Shown: positions 6,291 to 14,174 of the stretch, piece after piece | Position numbering within the stretch: the stretch's first letter is position 1 | Layout of the letters: every line of letters begins with the position of its first letter | Origin: an uncultured Lachnospiraceae bacterium | Lineage (GTDB): Bacteria; Bacillota; Clostridia; Lachnospirales; Lachnospiraceae | Direction: 5' to 3' | NCBI GenBank assembly: GCA_910579645.1 | Contig: CAJTVK010000094.1 | Span: 1 to 17,242, forward strand | Length of the DNA stretch: 17,242 bases | Made by a program: the position numbers and the translations under genes | Notes under the pieces: generated by a model | Database searches by the model: none | The model's input: only the letters and a program-made list of their open reading frames with translations | Told to the model about the DNA's origin: nothing

Positions 6291-8213
6291 ATGGCTGGAA
6301 GAGAATTTGATGAGAAATATAGATACGACGGAAATGATTTAGGGGCAGCCTGTACGGACCGGAGAACCGTATTTAAGGTTTGGAGTCCTGTGGCAGAACG
6401 GATTGAACTGAGCCTTTATAAGGACGGGAGTTCGCCGGCATATTTCAGGAAAGAAATGCAGCCGGAGGAAAAGGGGATTTGGAAGCTGGAATTTGAGGAA
6501 AGCCTGCATGGGGTTTATTATGACTATCTGGTAAGGATAGACGGTAAGGAGAAGAGGACTGCAGATCCTTATGCGGTAGGATGCAGCTGCAACGGAAACC
6601 GCAGTATGGCTGTAAACCTGCGGCTGACGGATCCGCCGGGATTTGAGTCGGATGCCGCACCTGTGAAGGATAAGGAACAGATTATCTATGAATTGCATAT
6701 CAAAGACTTTTCTTATGATAAAGAGAGCGGCGTGCCGGATGCTTACCGGGGGAAATATAAGGCCTTTACCGTTACCGGAACCAATGGGGATTATCCCACT
6801 TGCATGGAATACCTGAAGAATCTGGGGATTACACATGTGCATCTGCTGCCCTTTTTTGACTATGCATCCGTGGACGAGGCCGGAGGGGAGAATCAGTATA
6901 ATTGGGGGTACGACCCGCTGAACTTTAACGTGCCGGAAGGATCTTATGCCACGGATGTGATGGACGGTACCGTGAGAATACGGGAATGCAAGGAAATGAT
7001 ACAGGCCTTACATGCCAACGGGCTGCGGGTCATTATGGATGTGGTGTATAACCATACTTATAAGGAAGACTCTTGGCTGCAGAGGATGGTGCCGGGATAT
7101 TATTACAGATATAATGAAGACGGAAGCCTTTCGGACGGTTCGGCCTGCGGCAACGATATTGCGGCAGGGAGGTCCATGGTAGACAATTATATAGCGGATT
7201 CCGTGATGTATTGGGCCAAGGAGTACCATTTGGACGGGTTCCGGTTTGATCTGATGGGGCTGCTGACAGTGGAATTGATGAACAGGATACGGAAGGAATT
7301 GGATGAGGAGTTCGGGGAAGGGGAGAAACTGCTGTATGGAGAGCCTTGGAGGGCAGACGATTCACCGATGGAAACAGGCACAAAGGCGGCTCTGAAGGCA
7401 AATGCGGCCTGTCTGGACGAAGGAATCGGTTTTTTCAGCGATGATACAAGAGATGTCATTAAAGGGCATGTGTTCGAGGAAAAGGAGCCGGGATTTGTCA
7501 ACGGCGGAACGGATTTGGAGGCGAAAGTCCTTCATGCAGTGACCGGATGGAGGGATGGAGGAGCCAGCGTGCGTCCTAAAAGCTGTGGGCAGATTATCAA
7601 TTATGTGTCGGCACACGATAATTTTACTTTATGGGATAAGCTGGTTCTGACAATGCGCGACGGGGATGCAGATTTTTCCGGCCGGTATGAGGATGTGCTG
7701 GCAGCGAATAAATTGGCGGCTTTTATTTACTTTACCTGTCAGGGAAATCTGTTCCTGCAGGCGGGGGAAGAGTTTGCCAGGACAAAATACGGAGAGGATA
7801 ACAGTTATTGCTCCATGCCGGAAGTTAATATGCTCAGATGGCGGCAGACAGTGGAGCATAAGGGGCTGGTGGACTATTACAGAGGACTGATCAGCCTGAG
7901 GAAAAAACTGCCGGCTTTGTGCGATAAATCATCGAAAGCTGCCGGACGTATAAAGGAAAAGGAAGTCCTGAAGGAAGGAGTGGTGGCGTTCCGGATGGAT
8001 AACCGGGATGATGACGGAGACAGCAAATGGGAAGAACTGTTTGTGATTTATAATGCGGCTTCCGACAGTTATACGGTCAGTCTGCCGGAGGGCAGATGGG
8101 AGGTTCTGGCGGACGGACGGGAAGCCGACTGCTGCAGGGAAATGTCTGCGGCGGGAAAAGGCATAAGCATTGACGGAAAGAGCGGCATGATGCTTGGAAG
8201 GAAAGGTGCGTAA
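6291..8213 (+). CDS. Type I pullulanase / glycogen debranching GH13 enzyme
   Basis: This 640-residue enzyme hydrolyses alpha-1,6 branch points in pullulan, limit dextrins or glycogen. It has no signal peptide, so it acts in the cytoplasm. Residues about 14-95 form a CBM48-type N-terminal domain (TVFKVWSPVAERIEL). The type I pullulanase signature YNWGYDP is at 203-209. The four GH13 regions are intact: DVVYNH at 250-255, GFRFDLMG at 316-323 with the nucleophile Asp320, YGEPW with the acid/base Glu351, and AHDNF with Asp443. A beta-sandwich C-terminal domain follows. The ATG is preceded by a GGGAG/GAAGG ribosome binding site directly after the terminator. It overlaps the next gene by one base, and together they would process imported or stored branched glucan. 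Confidence 0.93.
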   Translation: MAGREFDEKYRYDGNDLGAACTDRRTVFKVWSPVAERIELSLYKDGSSPAYFRKEMQPEEKGIWKLEFEESLHGVYYDYLVRIDGKEKRTADPYAVGCSCNGNRSMAVNLRLTDPPGFESDAAPVKDKEQIIYELHIKDFSYDKESGVPDAYRGKYKAFTVTGTNGDYPTCMEYLKNLGITHVHLLPFFDYASVDEAGGENQYNWGYDPLNFNVPEGSYATDVMDGTVRIRECKEMIQALHANGLRVIMDVVYNHTYKEDSWLQRMVPGYYYRYNEDGSLSDGSACGNDIAAGRSMVDNYIADSVMYWAKEYHLDGFRFDLMGLLTVELMNRIRKELDEEFGEGEKLLYGEPWRADDSPMETGTKAALKANAACLDEGIGFFSDDTRDVIKGHVFEEKEPGFVNGGTDLEAKVLHAVTGWRDGGASVRPKSCGQIINYVSAHDNFTLWDKLVLTMRDGDADFSGRYEDVLAANKLAAFIYFTCQGNLFLQAGEEFARTKYGEDNSYCSMPEVNMLRWRQTVEHKGLVDYYRGLISLRKKLPALCDKSSKAAGRIKEKEVLKEGVVAFRMDNRDDDGDSKWEELFVIYNAASDSYTVSLPEGRWEVLADGREADCCREMSAAGKGISIDGKSGMMLGRKGA

Positions 8214-10150
8214 TGAAATTTTTGTATGGGAAACAAGACTGGAAAACCTTTGAGAGGGGAGAGGAAAACTGCTATTTAATGACAAACGGGCTGGGAGGTT
8301 TTTCCTCTCTGACAATAACAGGCTCCTGCAGCAGAAATGACCATGCTGTCCTGATGGCCTGTGTGCATTCCCCGAACCATCGATATAACATGATTCATAG
8401 GCTGGAAGAAGTTCTGTATGTGGGGGAAAGTAAGATTTATCTTTCCAGTCAGGATTTTTCCGGGCAGGAAGGCAGAGAGGAAGGGTATCGCTGTCAGTCC
8501 GGATTTTCCTATGAGGATTACCCGCAGTGGACCTATTTGGCAGAAGGCGCGGAAGTAGTGAAAACCATTGCTTTGATGCCGGGGGAGAATACGGTGGGGA
8601 TAACGTATCAGGTCAGGAACCGTTCGGGAAAAGAAGTGCGTCTGGAAGTATATCCCCACCTACAGTTCGTTCCAAAGGGAAAGCAGCCGGACAGAGAGCA
8701 GGCTTTCGCGGTGGAAGAGGGGAAGATTGTTTCAGGCGGGCAGACTCTTTCTTTCAGGACAAACGGTGATTTTCATGAACTGCCGGTGGTGTTCCACGAT
8801 AATCTGTATTATGCTTACGATGCATGTGACGGCCGGGAGGCAATCGGGTGTACCGTGGTGAATCACAGGGTGTCCTGCACGGTGCGTCCGGCCGGCGAAG
8901 CCCGATTGGAAATGGTGTATGGCATGGGGCAGGAACTTCCTGCAGCAGCGGAAATTTTGGATGCGGTGAAGCAATATAGGGATAGGCTGAGGGAACAGTC
9001 CGGCTTTGCGGATGAGACGGCACGGACTTTGGCCGCAAATGCCAATCAGTTCATATCCTACCGGGAATCCACAGGAAAGCAGACCATACTGGCGGGTTTC
9101 CCTTTCTTTGAAGATTGGGGCAGGGACACGATGATTGCGTTGGGAGGCTGCTGCCTGGCCGCAAGGCAATACGATACGGCCAAGAGCATCTTGCAGACTT
9201 TTATGGCTTACTGCGAAAAAGGGCTGATGCCGAACCTTTTCCCGGAAGGAAAGCAGGCACCCAAGTACAATACGGTGGATGCTGCCCTGCTGTTCATATT
9301 GGCAGTGTATGAATATTATAAGAAAACCGGGGACGAAGATTTCGTGCGGGATGCTTACGGGACAATGGCAGAGATTGTAAAATGGTATCGGAACGGTACG
9401 GATTTCGGCATACGGATGGATACGGACGGACTGATTATGGCAGGGCAGGGATTTGACCAAGTGACTTGGATGGACGTAAGAGTAGGGAATATCCTGCCTA
9501 CCCCAAGGCATGGGAAGCCGGTAGAAATCAACGCCTATTGGTATAATGTGCTCTGTATTATGGAAGAATTGCGCCGGTTCGGCCCGGAGGCGGAAATGGG
9601 CTACGGAAAATTGGCTGAGCAGGTAAAGGAAAGCTTCGGGAAGCAATTCTGGAACGAAGAGGCGGGCTGTCTGAAGGATGTGCTTTCGGGGACGAAGGCA
9701 GACGGGCAGATTCGGTGCAACCAGATATGGGCGGTATCCCTCCCCTTTTCCGTACTGTCTCCGGAACGGGAAAAGCAGGTGGTAGAAACCGTGTTCCGGA
9801 AGTTATATACGCCCTACGGCCTACGGACCCTTGCTCCGGAAGACGAGGAATTCTGTCCTTTTTATGGCGGCGTGCAGTTAAAGAGAGATTTGGCATACCA
9901 CCAGGGTACGGTATGGGTATTCCCTCTGGGAGGATATTATCTGGCTTACCTGAAAGTGAACGGGTATTCGGAGGAAGCGAAGGAATACGTCCGCATGCAG
10001 CTGGAAAACATAGAGGCTGCCATGCGGGAAGGGTGTGCCGGGCAGCTGCCGGAAATATATGACGGAGAAAATCCCGTATCTTCCAAAGGGTGCTTTGCGC
10101 AGGCATGGAGCGTGGGGGAAATGCTGCGGGTGTATGATGCGCTGAGATAA
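8213..10150 (+). CDS. GH133 amylo-alpha-1,6-glucosidase (glycogen debranching enzyme family)
   Basis: This 645-residue cytoplasmic enzyme belongs to the bacterial/archaeal GDE family, in which a GDE_N-type beta domain (residues about 10-230) is joined to a GDE_C (alpha/alpha)6 catalytic barrel (about 270-645). Family motifs are clear: GFPFFEDWGRDTMIAL at 295-310, TWMDVRVG at 418-425, PRHGKPVEINAYWYN at 431-445, YHQGTVWVFPLGG at 562-574, PEIYDGENP at 613-621 and AQAWSVGEMLRVY at 629-641. The ATG lies in TAATG, sharing one base with the pullulanase stop, so translation is probably coupled. It would remove alpha-1,6-linked glucose left on branched dextrins. No terminator with a T-run is visible after the stop. 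Confidence 0.92.
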   Translation: MKFLYGKQDWKTFERGEENCYLMTNGLGGFSSLTITGSCSRNDHAVLMACVHSPNHRYNMIHRLEEVLYVGESKIYLSSQDFSGQEGREEGYRCQSGFSYEDYPQWTYLAEGAEVVKTIALMPGENTVGITYQVRNRSGKEVRLEVYPHLQFVPKGKQPDREQAFAVEEGKIVSGGQTLSFRTNGDFHELPVVFHDNLYYAYDACDGREAIGCTVVNHRVSCTVRPAGEARLEMVYGMGQELPAAAEILDAVKQYRDRLREQSGFADETARTLAANANQFISYRESTGKQTILAGFPFFEDWGRDTMIALGGCCLAARQYDTAKSILQTFMAYCEKGLMPNLFPEGKQAPKYNTVDAALLFILAVYEYYKKTGDEDFVRDAYGTMAEIVKWYRNGTDFGIRMDTDGLIMAGQGFDQVTWMDVRVGNILPTPRHGKPVEINAYWYNVLCIMEELRRFGPEAEMGYGKLAEQVKESFGKQFWNEEAGCLKDVLSGTKADGQIRCNQIWAVSLPFSVLSPEREKQVVETVFRKLYTPYGLRTLAPEDEEFCPFYGGVQLKRDLAYHQGTVWVFPLGGYYLAYLKVNGYSEEAKEYVRMQLENIEAAMREGCAGQLPEIYDGENPVSSKGCFAQAWSVGEMLRVYDALR

Positions 10151-10589
10151 TTCTCATGTAGGGTAAAGAACTATCCGGAATGATTTTATTATGTGCAATG
10201 AAATTTATTCCGCTTTTAGAAATGAAGTGTTATAATATAGTCACTGATAAATTCTTTAGGTTAGAATCGATGATGGTGTAAACGAAAAGGCAGTTTTGGC
10301 ATTCCGGCGACGGCTCCTTCGTTTACACCATTATAGTTTTTAAGCTGCTGTTTCCTTGCTTTTTTCAATTCACCGTTATTTCCGCAATGATGTACTGGCA
10401 ACTTGGTATCCGTTTCCTCCGCAAACAAAACCATATCGCCTTTTTTATGTCTCATGACCACAAAAAGAAAAGATAATTCACTGTAAAAAATAACCTCCCC
10501 CTATCTTTTTCGCTCATCCAACCGTTATACATAATGAAAGAAACAAGCACCGAAGCTTTCAATAATCAATAACGGGAAAGGAGGATTTT
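10151..10589. other. Intergenic region without a convincing gene
   Basis: This 439-base stretch separates the glucan locus from the sigma-factor operon. It holds a perfect TATAAT (10231-10236) with only a poor -35 (TTCCGC, 10208-10213), and the 14-bp inverted repeat at 10273-10331. The only sizeable frame, about 65 codons on the minus strand from 10461 to 10261, has no ribosome binding site and runs through the inverted repeat. AT-rich sequence and the AAAGGAGG ribosome binding site (10577-10584) precede the sigma-factor gene. I see no clear promoter for that operon. Confidence 0.5.
10273..10331. repeat. Perfect 14-bp inverted repeat, possible dispersed hairpin element
   Basis: ATGGTGTAAACGAA (10273-10286) and TTCGTTTACACCAT (10318-10331) are exact inverted arms around a 31-base GC-richer centre. 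A T-run (10336-10340) follows five bases after the second arm, but the wide loop is not typical of a terminator. It could be a small palindromic mobile element, a regulator site or a structured RNA. The choice cannot be made from one copy. Confidence 0.5.
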
Positions 10590-11120
10590 GTGGACATTGA
10601 CTTTTTGCTGATACAGAAAATGAAGCACGGAGACGAAAATGCCTTTCATGTATTTGTGCACAAACACTATCCGGCAATACTGAAGTACTGCCATTATCAT
10701 TGTCCGGATTTATCATACAGTGAAGACATAACGCAGGAAACTTTTTTGCGGTTCTTTGAAAAATTATCCGAATACCGTTATATGGGCAAGACAAGGAATT
10801 ATTTGTATACCATAGCTGGAAATCTTTGTAAAGATTACGGCAGGAAGAGGAAGGAATGCTTTTTGGATGAACAGGAGGCGGAAGTGCAAAGTCTTCCGAA
10901 ACCGTCGGAAACGGAGGCCATTCTGAATAGGATATCAATGGAGAAAGCGTTGGACAGCCTGCCGGACGAATTGCGGGAGGTGATTGTGCTTCATTATTTT
11001 CATGGTTTGAAACTTGCGGAAATAGCCGGTATTCTGCGGATTGGATTACCGTTGGTGAAGTACCGGCTTGGGGCTGGCAAAAAAAGATTGAGGCAATTGC
11101 TGAAGGAGGAAGATTCGTGA
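10590..11120 (+). CDS. ECF-type sigma-70 family RNA polymerase sigma factor
   Basis: This 176-residue sigma factor has only regions 2 and 4, as in ECF sigmas. Region 2 (residues about 20-88) includes DITQETFLRFFEKL and the -10-binding helix RNYLYTIAGNLCKDYGRKRK. Region 4 (about 117-172) contains LPDELREVIVLHYFHGLKLAEIAGIL, the helix-turn-helix that reads the -35. A variable linker of about 28 residues joins them. The start is GTG at 10590, 5 bases after AAAGGAGG (10577-10584). The stop overlaps the next gene by four bases (GTGA), so it is the first gene of a four-gene operon with a membrane protein and an ABC exporter. It probably drives its own operon in response to an envelope signal, which is inferred from context. 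Confidence 0.9.
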   Translation: MDIDFLLIQKMKHGDENAFHVFVHKHYPAILKYCHYHCPDLSYSEDITQETFLRFFEKLSEYRYMGKTRNYLYTIAGNLCKDYGRKRKECFLDEQEAEVQSLPKPSETEAILNRISMEKALDSLPDELREVIVLHYFHGLKLAEIAGILRIGLPLVKYRLGAGKKRLRQLLKEEDS

Positions 11121-11881
11121 ATTGGGAAAAGGAACTGAGAAGCTATGGGACAACGATTCGGGTGACTGCCGATGAGGGGAGAATGAAAGAAACCGTCGGA
11201 AAGGCAATGGATATTTTCTGCGCTGCGGAGCAGGGACGGATGCTGACTTATCGGGAGTTTTTGTGGGAGCAGCTATTGTGGATGAGAAAACGATGGTGGT
11301 GCCTGCAGGCTATGCTGCTTTTTCTGCTATGGATATCTTTCCCATACTTGGAGCATATGCGGAGTGCACAGAGAGCAATCGGCATCGCAGCCTCCCTGTT
11401 TGTAATTTTGGTTATTCCGGAATTATGGAAAAGCAGGACTTGCCAGCTTATGGAAACGGAAGCAGTGTCCTATTATTCATTGCGGCAGATTTATGCTTCC
11501 AGGATGCTGCTGTTCGGCATTGCGGATATTGTGCTGGTCACTCTTTTCTGCGGGCTGTTTTCTGCCGCATGGGATATGGCTCTTCCGCAGCTTTTGATAC
11601 ACTTTATTTTTCCTATGACGGTAACGGCATGTATTTGTTTCGGGACTTTATGCAGTAAATATTTTTTTAGTGAAAAAACGGCTGTTATCCTGTGCATGGC
11701 ATGGAGCATGGTCTGGGGAAGCATTATTTTGAATGAAAAAATATATGCTTCGATTACACTTCCGTTATGGGTCTTACTTTTTGGGGCGGCGTTCTGTTTT
11801 TTTTCATATGTAGTATATCGTATATTGTATAATTGTAATTCGTATTGGGAGGTAAATCTGAATGGAAGTGACTTTGGATAA
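11117..11881 (+). CDS. Membrane protein of the sigma-ABC operon, candidate anti-sigma factor
   Basis: This 254-residue protein starts at a GTG overlapping the sigma stop, with GGAGGA upstream. Residues 1-70 are soluble and charged, and about six hydrophobic helices follow from LQAMLLFLLWISF (about 63) to the C-terminus. I do not recognise a named domain with confidence. The position right after an ECF sigma gene, the cytosolic N-terminus and the membrane anchor fit a membrane-bound anti-sigma factor or sensor. It might instead be a small ABC permease partner. The end overlaps the ATPase gene by 20 bases. Confidence 0.7.
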   Translation: MNWEKELRSYGTTIRVTADEGRMKETVGKAMDIFCAAEQGRMLTYREFLWEQLLWMRKRWWCLQAMLLFLLWISFPYLEHMRSAQRAIGIAASLFVILVIPELWKSRTCQLMETEAVSYYSLRQIYASRMLLFGIADIVLVTLFCGLFSAAWDMALPQLLIHFIFPMTVTACICFGTLCSKYFFSEKTAVILCMAWSMVWGSIILNEKIYASITLPLWVLLFGAAFCFFSYVVYRILYNCNSYWEVNLNGSDFG

Positions 11882-12749
11882 TCTGACAAAAAAATTCGGG
11901 GATTTTACGGCAGTGGACAGCATAAGCCTTACCATGACGTGCGGGGTGTTTGGCTTGCTGGGAGTGAATGGAGCCGGAAAAACAACTTTGATGCGTATGC
12001 TGTGTACGCTGGTGAAACCTACTTCGGGAAATATTTACTGCAACGGAAAGGATATATTCGGCATGGACGGGGAGTATCGGAATCTGTTGGGATATTTGCC
12101 GCAGGATTTTGGGTTCTATCCGGAATTTACAGTAAAGGATTATTTGCTTTATATTTCTTCCATTAAGGGCATCCGCCCTATCGTAGCGAAAAAACGGACT
12201 AGGGAATTGCTGGCAAAGGTGGGGCTTGCTCAAGCGGCGGATAAAAAAATGAAAAAGCTGTCGGGAGGAATGAAGCGGCGGGCAGGGATTGCACAGGCAA
12301 TGCTGAATGACCCTAAAATATTGATACTTGACGAGCCTACGGCGGGGCTTGACCCAAATGAGCGGATACGTTTCCGCAATCTGATCAGTGAACTTTCGGA
12401 AGACCGCTTAGTGCTGCTGTCTACGCACATAGTTTCCGATATCGAATATGTGGCAAAGGAAATATGGATGATGAAAGACGGGAAAATAGCGAACAAAGGG
12501 ACTTTGGAGGAAATACTGCAATCCATGCCGGAAAAGGTCTGGATTTGTCATGTGCCGCAGACGGGGGTATCTGCTTTGGCAAAGAAACATAGGATTTCCA
12601 ATATAAGGGCGGGGCATGGGACAGCGGAACTGCGGATTATTTCGGCCGAAAAGCCTTGCGAAGAGGCAGTGCCTGCCGTCCCTGTTCTGGAAGATGTTTT
12701 TTTATATTATTTCGGAGAAACGGGAGGGGATGAAGATGCTGTTGTTTGA
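11862..12749 (+). CDS. ABC exporter ATP-binding protein
   Basis: This 295-residue ATPase has every expected motif: Walker A GVNGAGKTT at 34-42, Q-loop Gln81, signature LSGGMKRRAG at 133-142, Walker B ILILDEPTAGLD at 153-164 and the H-loop His189. A C-terminal extension of about 80 residues follows, typical of the ABC-2 drug/antimicrobial peptide exporter type. The ATG lies 9 bases after GGGAGG (11847-11852), inside the end of the upstream membrane-protein gene. It would energise the permease encoded next. The substrate is unknown. Control by the ECF sigma factor at the head of the operon is inferred. Confidence 0.93.
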   Translation: MEVTLDNLTKKFGDFTAVDSISLTMTCGVFGLLGVNGAGKTTLMRMLCTLVKPTSGNIYCNGKDIFGMDGEYRNLLGYLPQDFGFYPEFTVKDYLLYISSIKGIRPIVAKKRTRELLAKVGLAQAADKKMKKLSGGMKRRAGIAQAMLNDPKILILDEPTAGLDPNERIRFRNLISELSEDRLVLLSTHIVSDIEYVAKEIWMMKDGKIANKGTLEEILQSMPEKVWICHVPQTGVSALAKKHRISNIRAGHGTAELRIISAEKPCEEAVPAVPVLEDVFLYYFGETGGDEDAVV

Positions 12750-13953
12750 AATCAAGAAGGTTTTTCTGAAGCCGGCAAATAAAATAGCGCTTGTGCTCTT
12801 GGCGGGCGTTCTTGCCGCTGCGTGTTACTGCGCGGTGGTTTCTGTGGAATATGTGGATGAAGAGGGGGAGACTGCGGCAGGAGCAGAAGCGGCGAGACTG
12901 CTGCGCAGTAAAAAGATGGAATGGGCAGGTTTCCTTACGGAAGATGTGTTGGCGGAGGTAATCCGGCAAAATGCGTTTATCAATGCCTCTGAGGAATATC
13001 TGGCTCAGGATGTGCGGGAAAACAATAAGGCATATGCAAAAAAACAGGGTTTTTCCGATATAAGGGATATGATAAACCGTGCATTCTGTGGGTTTAAGGA
13101 ATATAATTACTATCGGGCGGACAGTATTTCGGAGAATGAGGTATCTTCCTTTTACGCAAACAGAGTTTTTCGCTTAAAGGAATGGCTGTATTCCGAGGAG
13201 GCACAATATCGGTATTCGGAGGAGGAAAAACAATTTCTGATCGGACAGTATGAACGCTTGGAAGAGCCGCTTTATTATGAGTATGCGGACGGGTGGGGGG
13301 CACTTTTGGAATTCGCGCCGTCGGTCATCATGATTATGGTATTGCTTCTGGGCTTTCCCATATCCGGTATCTTTTCCAATGAATTTCAGTGGAAATCGGA
13401 TGCGGTCTTCTTTTCGTCCAAGCACGGGAGGGACAAAGCGGTGGCTTCGAAGGTAAGTGCGGGATTCTGTATTGTGACGGGAATATATTGGATAGCTGTG
13501 GCTGTTTATTCGGCGGTGGTTCTTGGCATATTGGGGACGGAGGGTGCCGGCTGCGCCGTTCAGATGAGCCATTGGAAAAGTTTTTATAATATCAATTTCT
13601 TGGAGGCGTATCTTTTGACCATAGGGGGAGGGTATATCGGAAGCCTTTTTATGCTGACGCTGTCTATGCTGGTTTCTGTCAAAACACATTCACCGGTGCT
13701 GTCCGCGGCAATTCCGTTCCTGCTCATATTCCTTCCGTCGTTTGCGGACAGTTTTTCCGTATTTTCCGATATGCTGGGATTATTTCCGGATCAGCTGCTG
13801 CAGATGGGCAGAGCCCTGGATTATTTTAACTTGTATCGGATAGGCGGAAAAATAGTGGGGGCGGTTCCTGTTCTGCTGGGGGTATACGGTGCGGGGTATT
13901 TTCTGATGCCGCCGATTCTGTATCGGATGTACCGGAAATCGGAGGTGAGGTGA
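12736..13953 (+). CDS. ABC-2-type exporter permease
   Basis: This 405-residue membrane protein starts MLLFEIKKVFLKPANKIALV. One membrane helix (about 15-35) is followed by a long extracytoplasmic domain (about 36-195, rich in Glu and Tyr) and then about five further helices, the layout of ABC-2 export permeases with a large outer loop. I chose the ATG at 12736, 8 bases after GGGAGG (12722-12727). The ATG at 12730 is too close to that site, and the frame stays open to 12616 inside the ATPase gene. It overlaps the ATPase gene by 14 bases. The outer domain could bind the exported or sensed molecule, which is inference. Confidence 0.85.
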   Translation: MLLFEIKKVFLKPANKIALVLLAGVLAAACYCAVVSVEYVDEEGETAAGAEAARLLRSKKMEWAGFLTEDVLAEVIRQNAFINASEEYLAQDVRENNKAYAKKQGFSDIRDMINRAFCGFKEYNYYRADSISENEVSSFYANRVFRLKEWLYSEEAQYRYSEEEKQFLIGQYERLEEPLYYEYADGWGALLEFAPSVIMIMVLLLGFPISGIFSNEFQWKSDAVFFSSKHGRDKAVASKVSAGFCIVTGIYWIAVAVYSAVVLGILGTEGAGCAVQMSHWKSFYNINFLEAYLLTIGGGYIGSLFMLTLSMLVSVKTHSPVLSAAIPFLLIFLPSFADSFSVFSDMLGLFPDQLLQMGRALDYFNLYRIGGKIVGAVPVLLGVYGAGYFLMPPILYRMYRKSEVR

Positions 13954-14174
13954 TGCGGCTGTAAATTCGGACGTTTGGATATTTGGCAGCAGCTGCAAGA
14001 ACCAATACCTATACATCGAAGATATATTGCAGATTGTAATTGCGCTCTGCAGCGTTGGGAGATGGATGCCTGTTGCCTGCGGTGAGGCTGTTGACTTCCG
14101 CGGGCAACGAATCAAGTGGCTGTTTGCAGCAGGATTTTTGATTGTCAATTTGAACCTGTTGCCCACGGCGGGGT
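13953..14174 (+). other. Possible remnant of a fifth operon gene
   Basis: GGAGGTGAGG leads straight into ATG CGG CTG TAA (13953-13964), a start that fails after three codons. Another frame of the same strand then stays open from 13952 to 14233 with two hydrophobic stretches (LQIVIALCSVGRW and WLFAAGFLIVNLNLLPTAGF). This looks like the decayed or frameshifted start of another membrane protein, perhaps a second permease. The last part of that frame is antisense to the macrodomain gene. An 11-bp hairpin (14072-14082 with 14098-14108) lies inside and lacks a T-run. Confidence 0.3.

Noticed and set aside
8732..9646. Large minus-strand frame of 304 codons
   Set aside because: It lies wholly antisense to the strongly supported GH133 gene and shows no domain. 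It is a shadow caused by codon bias.
10273..10290. CcpA cre-like site (TGTAAACGAAAAGG) in the inverted repeat
   Set aside because: The second half lacks the expected CA, so the match is only one half-site.
10261..10461. Minus-strand frame of about 65 codons
   Set aside because: It has no ribosome binding site, and its end is made by the inverted repeat. It is better explained as part of a repeat-bearing intergenic region.
12616..12735. Longer permease start inside the ATPase gene
   Set aside because: The upstream codons are out of frame with a conserved ATPase C-terminus and lack a start context. GGGAGG at 12722-12727 fits the ATG at 12736.
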